Source: Phymatolithon calcareum
Lineage: Eukaryota; Rhodophyta; Florideophyceae; Hapalidiales
Assembly (NCBI GenBank): GCA_977006965.1
Contig: OZ345361.1
Coordinates: forward strand, 2,666,001 to 2,730,000
Length of the DNA: 64,000 nucleotides
Direction of reading: 5' to 3'
Shown: positions 39,273-48,408 of the stretch, piece by piece
How the letters are laid out: every line of letters starts with the position of its first letter
How positions within the stretch are numbered: position 1 is the stretch's first letter
Notes under the pieces: model-generated
Database searches by the model: none
What the model saw: the letters and a program-made list of their open reading frames with translations, nothing else
Told to the model about the DNA's origin: nothing
Translations under genes and position numbers: made by a program

Positions 39273-39705
39273 AGTTAATTTCCAATGTATTCGTGTATAA
39301 ACCAAACAATCAGTAAAAATCTGTATTAAGAGTTGAAACAAATGTTCATCTGAAAGTAGGGAATGACGATATTGGTCTTCCGTAGTACGAAATACAACAC
39401 TGCACAACGTTGGCTGTGGCTCCGTAATGGGATGCGGCTCCAGAAAGATTTGCCTGAATGCTTGGCTCAGTGTTTTTGGCCTTAAATTCAAGAGGAGCCA
39501 AGAGCAAGTCATCTTCTCATTGATCGAGCTTCTCAGATGTCTTCAAAACTCTAATTCCATGAAGGAAACAAGCCAAGCGGGTCGCGTTTCCTACAGAAAT
39601 TATCATTACCTTGAACATACGGCGCATAAAGTCCATTCGATGCAAGTCGGCCTATACGGCGACCTCGATTGCTGCACCTCGTTTCATGACTTCAGAAGAC
39701 ATACA

Positions 39706-40823
39706 TGTACTGTATAACCGACTAATGAGAGCTAAGAAGCTCCCTCAAGGGCTTATCAAGTACGTTGACTTACTGTTATTATTTCGCATCTATCCTGAAC
39801 TTCTGCTTCAACTTATTCTTTGATATGAGCAGAGCTGGGAGGGGGTCCATAATATCCGCTTTGGAAAGTAGGTCAGAAGACAAGGATATTGAGTGGAGAA
39901 CAGCACCCCAGGTAGTATTATTGACTCCTGTTGCTGTCCGGAGGCTAAAATAGAACACAGCACTTAGTTGAATTTGGCTCCCCCATGTTCACAGACGGCA
40001 ACGGCAGTAACACCAGTCCGCGAGGAGCGTGCAACTGTCATGGATTTTTTTCCTGGAGAACAGGGCTTCAGATCCCTCTCTCTGCGTTGCGCAAATATTC
40101 GGATTTATATCCTTTATTCGACTTCTTCTAGATTTTTTGTTTCGCCTTCATTAGTCGCAGGGCAAAGTGTTCACTACATAATGCCCTTCTGATTCCAAGT
40201 GGCGTTATCTGCAGAGCACCTTTTTTCGTTTTGGAGGCGGAGTTTGAAGCGTCCTGGGTTTGACACTGGATGGGACACTGGAATTTGCGTTTACATTACG
40301 TCGAAGCACTCAAATCCGGACTCTGTGATCAGAGCCCGATTTTCTTAGACAGGAAGGGGTTGTACGGAAATCAAAGCCTTAATCAGTTGAAAGCACGTCT
40401 CAGGGTTGCATAAGAAAAACATTTGGAGAAGCGATTGCAAGACCAGAACGTAATATTGACGCATGGCGCATTTTCAGAGAGTCTTGATTTTGCGAAAGTA
40501 AGTAGATTTTAGCCACTGCCGACCAGACAGTGCAGATCTAGAGTAGGACATGGGTTCAATTTGATGCACTGTAGAATTGTTTATCGTTCTGCTTTGAGCA
40601 ACACTGTCACAAAGACAACTGCAACATGATATACTATAGCATTCCGAACCAAAGAAAATAACACATTTGATTTTAATTTCAATCGAATTTCTGGTCTACG
40701 TGAGAGAGTTGAGAATGTGAAGATGTGTTTTGGACTACCAAGGAAAGGTGTTGCTGCTGAAGTTTTTCCTTCTTTTTCCAGCTTCCTAAAACAGTGTCTC
40801 TTGTTCGGGCATACCGGACAGAT
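39706..40823. other. Intergenic, no gene seen
   Basis: Unique sequence after unit 2; no recognisable frame or repeat. Confidence 0.4.
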
Positions 40824-41777
40824 TCATGGTCCTAAATCAATAGGCGCACCAGATTCTTTCTCGGTAATAAACCTCTCCAGAAAATGCCTTGTATCAGTGG
40901 TCACTTTGCCACAATCATCATCTACATACAAAAGCGGGGCCTTAATTGTTGGGCACTCTGCATCCTTCTCCATATACATCGCACCCTTCTTGTAATCGCC
41001 GTCGACAGCAGTGGCGAGGTGAATCGAAAGCGTGGCGCCTTGTTCTGGAGTTTTAAGCCCAAGCATATTGATGGCCTTCTTAAAGATGCCCTGAAAAAAG
41101 CCGTCCTGATGCAACCAGTCGAACATCCAAGTCGGGAGTACATGCCGCTGCAGCTCAGTGCTGACAATACCGGGGTGTAAGCTGACAGTGTCAACACCCT
41201 GCAGAGCAAGTCCTCGTGCAAACATACTCATCGCAAGCTTCGAGTCGCCATACGCTGCTATGCGAGAGTACGTAGCCTCGTCAAACCCACGCATTTTCCC
41301 CGCTATCAGCGGTATGAGACCGCCCGACGCGCGCACCGCGGCTGACGATACAAACACAGAGCGTCCAAGCTTCGAACCTAGAGAGAGCGCGAGTAGCGCA
41401 TGACCGAGATGGTTGACGCCGTATTGGTACTCTACACCGTCGTCAGTGTACTGTAAAGGACAGGCCATGACTCCAGCATTGAAAACCGCGACATCAAGCT
41501 TCGAGTTCGCACCGAGCGCGGAGTGAACCAACCGGGCGCATTCGCGCACGCTTGACAGCTTGCTCAGGTCAAGAGGAATAATCTCTATTCTCACATTCGG
41601 AGCCGTTGCCCGCAGAGACTCGGCTACTGGCTCCGATTTTGCCACATCTCGATTGCAAAGGAAGAGCGTATCAAGCGTCGGCAGAGCGCGCAATAGCCCC
41701 TCCGCTGTTGGTACCCCTATACCGCCACTGGCCCCCGTAATCAGTGCTGTGCGATGCTTTGCCACTGCCGCTGCCAT
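40824..41777 (-). CDS. Short-chain dehydrogenase/reductase, paralogue 1
   Basis: NAD(P)H-dependent oxidoreductase of the classical-to-extended SDR type related to retinol dehydrogenase/WWOX-like and protochlorophyllide-reductase-like enzymes. 317 residues from the ATG at 41777. Seen: cofactor loop TGASGGIG about 12 residues in, CNRD after the second strand (favours NADP), LDLSKLSSVREC, FNAGVM, YGVNHLGHALL, catalytic Ser in VFVSSAAV and YxxxK as YGDSK, then SLHPGIVSTEL. The open frame runs 21 codons further to a GTG. About 13 kb away on the same strand lies a clear paralogue (54908-55921). Substrate not predictable. Confidence 0.88.
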   Translation of the reverse strand: MAAAVAKHRTALITGASGGIGVPTAEGLLRALPTLDTLFLCNRDVAKSEPVAESLRATAPNVRIEIIPLDLSKLSSVRECARLVHSALGANSKLDVAVFNAGVMACPLQYTDDGVEYQYGVNHLGHALLALSLGSKLGRSVFVSSAAVRASGGLIPLIAGKMRGFDEATYSRIAAYGDSKLAMSMFARGLALQGVDTVSLHPGIVSTELQRHVLPTWMFDWLHQDGFFQGIFKKAINMLGLKTPEQGATLSIHLATAVDGDYKKGAMYMEKDAECPTIKAPLLYVDDDCGKVTTDTRHFLERFITEKESGAPIDLGP

Positions 41778-42526
41778 CCGAAAATCAACTTCTGCTGGGC
41801 GTATGGATCGAAATGAAGAAGCACATCTGTTGACACGCACTTAGATCCTCTCGCAGCTTGCACTCCATATATAGTCTCTCCTTCGCCCAATGGCGATGGC
41901 AGAACAAGTCATTGCGCATTGCTTTGAGTTTGGTTAGAACTGCAGTGTCTGAATCTATTCTGATATCTCCCTGAATTGTCCAATCACGTTTGCTAGCGTG
42001 TTTGGTTACAGCTGAAATTTCTGAATATGGTCTGCTTTTCCATGCATTGTCCAATCAAAATAGCTGCGATGACTACCTTCGTTGCGGAGCTTTGACCTTA
42101 CGGAAACCCAAAAATTATGGACGTCCATAATGCTCCGGGAAGGAACCAGTTGTGGTTCCCTCCCCGATCGAGCTGCCTGATCTTGAAACGGTAGAGCTGC
42201 GACAGTGTACGCATGCTGACAAAGCATGCTGACACTGAGGTTAGTCGCACAACAGTCAATTGTCGACACTTCGTGATTATCAGAGACACCTGCGGACACG
42301 TCGTGATTACAGCGAACACTCGCCAACACTTAGCGAGCACACTGTTCCATAGCCTTAGCATAGCACTTAAGATCAGAGACGCTGCTACAGAGATAGCGAA
42401 GTCAAGTTAAGTTTATCGTGTCGACACGCTTTATGATCCATCGATCGAGGTCTTTCATTTGTGCTCTGAACGCAGAGATTAACCGAACAAGAGTACTATA
42501 TGTGCGCCTCAGAATATCTCCGACTC
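41778..42526. other. Intergenic upstream of SDR 1
   Basis: No gene recognised. A short tgacaaagcatgctgacac repeat-like stretch sits near 42216. Confidence 0.4.
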
Positions 42527-42690
42527 GCATTCATTCATTCATTTTGCGTATTCCCCTTGTGGTGCTAGCAACACTTTGATGGCCTAAGCTTCTTCCGTTC
42601 TAATCTATTTGTTGCGAATTTGACTGCTGCTTGCAGGTCGAGTCCCGGGATGTTACCAAAGATTGGCACAGGGGTTGGTCGGACGCAGCG
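42527..42690 (-). mobile_element. 3' fragment of LINE family 1
   Basis: Minus frame IFGNIPGLDLQAAVKFATNR then LERKKLRPSKCC-stop, with an (ATTC)n tail seen as cattcattcatt at 42530. Third copy of the family in this window. The frame in this short piece is intact. Confidence 0.7.
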
Positions 42691-43583
42691 TCGTCTCGCA
42701 ATCTCTTGTCTCCGCATCACATGTTGTGCGCGTCGTGGATTCCGGATACAAGCAGTTGCAAGAGCCTGAAACCGTCACCACAGCTCGTTGTAGCCTCGAA
42801 CACCAATTACAAAGCTAGAGTAGCTAGTCTAGATACGTGCATTCGTGGCAATCGTGCGCTGTCTCATGTTGCCTTGTGGTTACACACTTTCAGAATAGAT
42901 TGGATTTATGGTCGCATTCCAAAAGCTATAACTGCTAGTTTCGAGAAAATTATCGACAACGAAAAATATCAAAATTTTAATTGCCGGCTTTCCGAGCCCA
43001 CTTGCTCGTTTCTCGTCGCAATAAAGTGACCAGTCATTCCCTCCTCTATGTTCTTAAGCTATGGAAAAACTTTACGCAGTGAAGCCCCGTGAGAGTGGTG
43101 ATGCCTTCTGTTGAACCTCATCTACTGTACGCTCGAAGAAACTGACTGACGCCATCAACAAGCTGACGAGCCACTTGCCCAGGCCTGCCTTCCGTCCCGA
43201 CCAGCAGAACAGACCTAAACACAGCACTGAATGACCCTCGCAAGCGAGATCCATGTCCCGAGTCGTCAATGGCGATCAGTCTCACAGGGGGCCCCAGGTA
43301 CTGCCATAAAACCATAACCGTACACTGCACGCTCGAAGATGACAACGAGGCAAAGGCTTTCCAGTGATTTAACTTGCAATGCACGAGCCCCGTGAGGCCG
43401 ATTTTGGAAGGCCCGTTGCTGCAGAATAGAGGTAACGAAACGTGCTTAATTTTAATCATAAACAGGACCAGCGGGCCCGTCGTCGAACACCGTGGCCTTG
43501 GAAGAAACAAACTCATTTCCCCCAAGAGAGCCAAGTTCAACGCCAATCTGCCACACCGCCTACTACCTAGCGAGCACCCCAAG
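42691..43583. other. Intergenic upstream of RRP46
   Basis: No gene recognised. The word acgctcgaaga occurs twice (43129 and 43328), once before aactgactgacg and once before tgacaacgag. The upstream open frame over RRP46 begins with TTG and is not used. Confidence 0.4.
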
Positions 43584-44369
43584 ATGTCCAGTGAAGTATC
43601 AGGCTCTCCCATGCAGATTGCGGAATTCACGGGATCGGGATCGGGCGTGGACGGCGCGACAGCGCTGGGCGGCGGGACATTGACTGGTGCACATGCCGGA
43701 CGCCGCGATGGGCGAGGAGCACTTGAGATGCGCCCACTGCGCCTTGTACAGGGCGTGCTGCACAATGCGGACGGATCGGCGCGTGTTCGCGCCGGTGGGA
43801 GCGAGGTGCTTGCAGCCGTCTATGGGCCGACCGAGTGTGCACTTTCACGTCAGGATCCGGAACGCTGCACAGTCGGCGTGCAATTTCGGCACCGTTCGGC
43901 CGAGGAGGGCGGCGAGATGGCCGCGGTGGCCGCACTACGGGCCCTGATCTCGTCTGCAGTTCTCACGGCTCTGAACCCGCGTAAGATGCTGGCGGTCACA
44001 GTGCACGTTCTCGCCCAGGACGGCGGTGTGGGCGCGGCTGCCGTCAATGCTGTGGCGCTTGCCCTGCTCGACGCGGGCGTACCGCTTTCTGGAGTGCCGG
44101 TAGCGGCCTCTGTGTCAATTTCGGGCGGGGCTATAATAGTGGACCCAAACGCTGTGGAGGAAGATGAGGCTAACGGTGTGCTTACGTTTACTTTTTGCGG
44201 GGGGAACGGGCTCAGTGACGACTATGCTGCGGTCAATACAGTGGGCGACTGCGGTGGCGCGGATCTTTTCGCAACAGCGTCGGATGCAGCGCACTCGCTT
44301 GCCAAGCAGACTCTCGCTTTCATCCGACTGAGCGTCGATCGCAAGCAAGAGATGCCGCGAGCTTATTAG
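43584..44369 (+). CDS. RRP46: Exosome core subunit RRP46 (EXOSC5-like)
   Basis: RNase PH-fold ring subunit of the 3'-5' RNA exosome, structural rather than catalytic in most eukaryotes. 261 residues from the ATG at 43584. Seen: MRPLRLVQGVLHNADGSARV, AGGSEVLAAVYGP, NPRKMLAVTVHVLAQDGGVG, AAVNAVALALLDAGVPLSGV, GGAIIVDP, and VLTFTF, in the order and wording of EXOSC5/RRP46. The N-terminal ~50 residues are extra and Gly-rich. Its stop lies 13 bp from the stop of the bromodomain-GATA gene on the other strand, so the transcripts must overlap tail to tail. Confidence 0.87.
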   Translation: MSSEVSGSPMQIAEFTGSGSGVDGATALGGGTLTGAHAGRRDGRGALEMRPLRLVQGVLHNADGSARVRAGGSEVLAAVYGPTECALSRQDPERCTVGVQFRHRSAEEGGEMAAVAALRALISSAVLTALNPRKMLAVTVHVLAQDGGVGAAAVNAVALALLDAGVPLSGVPVAASVSISGGAIIVDPNAVEEDEANGVLTFTFCGGNGLSDDYAAVNTVGDCGGADLFATASDAAHSLAKQTLAFIRLSVDRKQEMPRAY

Positions 44370-44382
44370 CGCACGAACTAAG

Positions 44383-47300
44383 TTAAAAGCCGAAGTCGGA
44401 GGGTGCGTTGCCATCCCCAAACGAGCCGCCGTCCAAAAATAAGTTATCGATCTGCGGCCCCGTGTTTTGCCCAAAACTTTTGGGAGCGGTGCCTTCGTCG
44501 TGGTTCGACTGCCCATTGTTGCCTCGGGCCGTAGCGCTGAAAGGAAGCGGAATCAGAGGGGGCATCGACATGTCCGAACCAAGGTTGGGCTGCTGATCGT
44601 TAGGCGAAAAGAATCCAGAATCCATATTGTCACGAGGTGGAGGGCGAAGGGCGTGCCCTTGCAGGGCGCGTCCGACGCTACCAAGTCCCATGGAGGACGA
44701 CGTTCCGGTTGTGCTGGGCGGGAGGGTGAGCGCGGAGCCATTGTACGTCATAAATTGCGGAAGACCCGAGAATGCGTTGGATCCAGGAATGTCTGGTGCA
44801 TTAGACCCCGGTGGCGCGCTTCTCTGCTGTGCGTGCCCTCCGAAATTCGAGCTCGCACGGGCTTGGCCGCTTTGACTAAACTGCGAACCACTGAGGAGCC
44901 GGGCTTGCGTGTTTGAAGGTCCAGATGTTTGTGCGTTTAGACTTGGTAAATTGTTGCCTGGTAGTATAGGTGCACTTCCTAATGGGTTCGGGAGTGACTG
45001 GGATCCCCCAGGCCCCGAAGTGGCGGAATTCATTTGGGAAAACTTCTGTACATTATTCTCCTGTGGTGTATCCTGCTGTCTTTGCACCGCATCATCCCCA
45101 AGCAATTCTGGAAGGCTGAAACTATCAATTTCTTTTCCAATTTGGCTGGCGACGTGCTGACTGCCCGCAGGCTGCATGGAATTCATCATTCCCGAGAGTG
45201 GAACTTGTAAGCCGGGCAATTGCCCGGGCATTCCACGGGACATTCCCCCAGACCCAACCGGTGCGTTGTTCTTAGCAGGGTTCATCAACGAAGCATGCAT
45301 TGCTGGCGTTGTCGACGACCGAATGCTTCCATTTTGGGCCGCAGGTGCAAACTGCATTGTGCCTGATTGCTGTGGTTGCGGGTGTCGCCTCTTTGGTGTT
45401 GCTGCGAGAGCTGAATTGCCCGATGTAGCTTCTGGAAGTGGTGCGGGAGCAGAAAGGGCTGGTCCCACTCCTCCGGGTGTCGCTCGTGTGTCAAGTCGTG
45501 CGGCTTTGGGACGATGCGTTTTGGTTCTTTCCCAGTAAAGACCACATGGACTACATAATCGTTCCTTACTTGATGGACCTCCTAAGTGCCATCCTTGCAT
45601 ACACACTGCCCCGCAATTGTTACACAATACGTTTGAGCTTGCCATTCGAGGAGCACCAGCCGGTAAATTGGCTGTGGAATTGTGTCCTTGATTGGAACCT
45701 GGGACACCAGGTTTAACACTTTGTCCTCCACCCACACCAAAAAAAGGGCTAGGCAGAAGCCCACGTCCACTCTCATCAAATGCAGATCCATTTCGAATTC
45801 CTGTTCCGTTGTTTGGCAACGGGCCATCCAGATGATTACTCATAGTTCCCGATAGGTTTCCCATATGCATTGAATTGCGCATTGGAGGCATTTGACCTGA
45901 AGTTATCTTCATGAAAGCATTCTGGAGTGCCGACGACGACGATGCCGCAGGTGCCGATATGGGTGCAGGATGACCAAGTACATTCGCAATGGCGGCGGCA
46001 GTAGAACTCGGTCCACCTGATGGTCCGTGAGTGATACTAGGAACAGTATTACTCGTTTGAAACGAGTTTACTGAATTCCTGGCGCGCGCCCTAGACTTTG
46101 CGTTCTGGTCTTGCAGCCGCCGTTCAATCAGAGGGTTTTGATGCTCCGATGGCAACATGCTTTGAGCAGACGCAGAGATAATTGGCGGCAATTGGTCTCC
46201 GGCAGCGGTAAGGGCGACTTGAATCGAAGCTTGATGTCTCTTCCTCATTGAATCCGCCATGACCTGAGCCTCGCGTTTCCGTTGCGCATTCAACTGGGAT
46301 TGTTGTAGAGAAATGGACTTTGACAATGCCTCAGCCTGTCGATTGAAATTAATTTGCATCTCATGGATTTCTTGAGCCGAAAGAAGAGATGCACCACCGT
46401 GCGCAGTACGAATTTGAGGGTTCATTTTTGCCACAACCTCCACAGTATTTTGACGAACCTCGTTCAAGGAGTTGACGTGAGTCGGATCTAATCCAAGTCC
46501 GGGGTGCATCGCGAGACGAATGAGCTCTGTGAGTGTTTCTGGGTTAACTCCATACGGCATTGCAAAGTCCACCACGGAGACAGGAATATTCTTAACTTCT
46601 TCAGTTAGCTGGGGCCCGATCAAATGTGCCAAGCCTTCTTCACCGTCTAGCTCCGCAATCTTTCGAGACACCTTGGGAAAAATTGATAGTTTGCAGCTAC
46701 TCATTAACGGGTCCCCCTTTGTTGATTTCTGTACAGTTCCGGAATGTGTAGTAGGATTTGCAGTGTCGCCAGTAGTTAGAGTGTTCGAATTAGAATCTAG
46801 GACAATTGACAACGATTTCGATGCGGGTTGACTTTGCGTAGCCTCAACTTTGCGCTTTTTTCGCTTCTCTTGTTCATCCCGTACGGCAAGCTCAGGGGCC
46901 AGGAATTCGTCGACGATCTTGTTTGGAATGGCACCAGCATTGCCGACGAAAGACCGAACAGACTCGACAAAATCCTTCACCTTGACTAACGACGTTGGAA
47001 TACCTGGATGGCAGCTGTTTTGGTATAACCCTGGTTCAAGCCGGCTGTACGCAGCATTGGGCAAGTCGAGTTTTCGCTTAGGTATGCATCTAGGGGTATC
47101 GAAATCCTCCCAGTGATGGTGATTGGGATTGTACCGTACGGAGGGTATACGCACGGCGCTCCCGTCTGGTGCAATGTAATGTTGTGGAAGGGATTCTTGA
47201 CGCTCTTTTTTGTACAGACCCGTATTGGATGCATACTGTACTCGTAGAAGCTGCTTGAGTGCAAACTCAAAAGCTGCTTCTGGTGATAATTGCTGTGGGT

Positions 47301-48156
47301 TGGCCGAAGAAGGCGGCAGCGGAGAGTCCAGAGTTGGACCGTCGGATGCTTGGGCGCCAGGAAGCGCAAGAGACATACTCATTCCCGGTTGGATTGGGCC
47401 TGATTGTCCGCCGGGTGCGCCAGGGACAAGTCCGGCCCTTTCCTCGCGTTGCCTTCGATGGCGCTCCTTCCATCGATACAGCTCTTCCTTGTCCTTTTCC
47501 AAAGAGCTTCGAGTTGATGCAATTAGTTTTTCAGTTACTTTGCGCAGTTCAATTGCCTTTTTGCTGAAGACATTGTTCGGTTCGGCGCCGTTGAAGAATA
47601 AGCAGTTTGACCAAATGAGATCCAAGTCGCGCCTAAATTCGCCAAGACTCTTGTACTGTTGCTCTTGAAGCTTCTTTCCCATCGTGGAAAAGTCCATCGG
47701 GTTCTTAACGACATCGCGGTAGCCTGCGACTTGGTCCGGGTTCACAGGTTTGAGAAAAATGTTGTAGTGGTCCTTTTTCTTGAGTCGGTCCAAAACTTCA
47801 GTGCATCGAAACAAAAAGCATTCCGCGATAGAAGGTGGTTTTGAGCGGCCATCCTTTGTCGCTGAAGGGCGTCCCCTGCCACGAGCGCCCGGTTTCTTTG
47901 GCGCACGACTTTTGCGGCCGCGTGTTGAACCTCCGACCATGCCCAGCGGTCGAGAGAGCGGCCCTCCCTGAGGGATACGCGGAATATTGTCACCGTTTGT
48001 CCCCTTGAGAAAGAGTACACGTCCAAAAAGGATGGTGGACAGTTTGTTTCTGGTTCGTACTGTGTTTTGGTGTATCGATGTCACGATTGGGGTTCGCGCG
48101 GTTTGGGAGAATTCCGGCCAGGCAGAAAACAATGTTTTCTGCTTTTGCCGGGTCAT
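44383..48156 (-). CDS. Bromodomain protein with GATA-type zinc finger
   Basis: Probable chromatin regulator of 1257 residues. Bromodomain at about 110-215: YNIFLKPVNPDQVAGYRDVV, then NPMDFSTMGKKL, then DLIWSNCLFFNG with the acetyl-lysine-binding Asn at 189. A basic coiled helix follows. Then comes a middle region of moderate complexity including SIFPKVSRKIAELDGEEGLA, and later one GATA-like finger with Cys845, 848, 868 and 871 (C-x2-C-x19-C-x2-C) followed by LYWERTKTHRPK. The rest is Ser/Pro/Gln/Asn-rich and disordered. ATG at 48156 used; a second ATG at residue 73 (MVGGSTRGRKSRAPKKPG) begins the conserved basic part and may be the real start. Divergent from another bromodomain gene; the two bromodomains share DLDLIWxNC, suggesting an old duplication. 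Confidence 0.85.
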   Translation of the reverse strand: MTRQKQKTLFSAWPEFSQTARTPIVTSIHQNTVRTRNKLSTILFGRVLFLKGTNGDNIPRIPQGGPLSRPLGMVGGSTRGRKSRAPKKPGARGRGRPSATKDGRSKPPSIAECFLFRCTEVLDRLKKKDHYNIFLKPVNPDQVAGYRDVVKNPMDFSTMGKKLQEQQYKSLGEFRRDLDLIWSNCLFFNGAEPNNVFSKKAIELRKVTEKLIASTRSSLEKDKEELYRWKERHRRQREERAGLVPGAPGGQSGPIQPGMSMSLALPGAQASDGPTLDSPLPPSSANPQQLSPEAAFEFALKQLLRVQYASNTGLYKKERQESLPQHYIAPDGSAVRIPSVRYNPNHHHWEDFDTPRCIPKRKLDLPNAAYSRLEPGLYQNSCHPGIPTSLVKVKDFVESVRSFVGNAGAIPNKIVDEFLAPELAVRDEQEKRKKRKVEATQSQPASKSLSIVLDSNSNTLTTGDTANPTTHSGTVQKSTKGDPLMSSCKLSIFPKVSRKIAELDGEEGLAHLIGPQLTEEVKNIPVSVVDFAMPYGVNPETLTELIRLAMHPGLGLDPTHVNSLNEVRQNTVEVVAKMNPQIRTAHGGASLLSAQEIHEMQINFNRQAEALSKSISLQQSQLNAQRKREAQVMADSMRKRHQASIQVALTAAGDQLPPIISASAQSMLPSEHQNPLIERRLQDQNAKSRARARNSVNSFQTSNTVPSITHGPSGGPSSTAAAIANVLGHPAPISAPAASSSSALQNAFMKITSGQMPPMRNSMHMGNLSGTMSNHLDGPLPNNGTGIRNGSAFDESGRGLLPSPFFGVGGGQSVKPGVPGSNQGHNSTANLPAGAPRMASSNVLCNNCGAVCMQGWHLGGPSSKERLCSPCGLYWERTKTHRPKAARLDTRATPGGVGPALSAPAPLPEATSGNSALAATPKRRHPQPQQSGTMQFAPAAQNGSIRSSTTPAMHASLMNPAKNNAPVGSGGMSRGMPGQLPGLQVPLSGMMNSMQPAGSQHVASQIGKEIDSFSLPELLGDDAVQRQQDTPQENNVQKFSQMNSATSGPGGSQSLPNPLGSAPILPGNNLPSLNAQTSGPSNTQARLLSGSQFSQSGQARASSNFGGHAQQRSAPPGSNAPDIPGSNAFSGLPQFMTYNGSALTLPPSTTGTSSSMGLGSVGRALQGHALRPPPRDNMDSGFFSPNDQQPNLGSDMSMPPLIPLPFSATARGNNGQSNHDEGTAPKSFGQNTGPQIDNLFLDGGSFGDGNAPSDFGF

Positions 48157-48408
48157 ACCAGCTCATACCATCACCCTCTATGGCCCAATCATGTCGTCGT
48201 ATTTTGCAGCTTCATTGCTGTGACACGTGTACAGTTGTTCGCGGTGTACACGTGAGTGAGACAGGTGTCCTTGTTTTGGAAGGGGCGCAAATCGAAAAAA
48301 ATTTCGTTGAGGCCAATCCCAAAACCGACCAGGGTGCCCATTCGCGCAACGTGAAAGCCAAAAACAAAATCTTCAACCCGATATCTTCGTCCCACGTTCA
48401 CAGGTGTG
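48157..48408. promoter_or_regulatory. Bidirectional promoter between two bromodomain genes
   Basis: Only 252 bp separate the opposed ATGs. Contains an acacgtgt word at 48222 and 48247 (cacgtg E-box twice). No obvious TATA box. Confidence 0.5.

Larger units (their letters stand above)
33915..39705 (+). repeat. Unit 2 of tandem segmental duplication
   Basis: Second copy of 28082-32792, about 1.1 kb longer because of LINE insertions at 34108-34875 and 38733-39272, partly offset by lack of the MITE. Starts near ttttatgagccagtgttc and ends near agacatac. Lies head-to-tail with unit 1, separated by the gypsy relic. Confidence 0.85.

Noticed and set aside
43374-43583. 70-codon N-terminal extension of RRP46
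   Set aside because: Opens with TTG and has no resemblance to exosome subunits.
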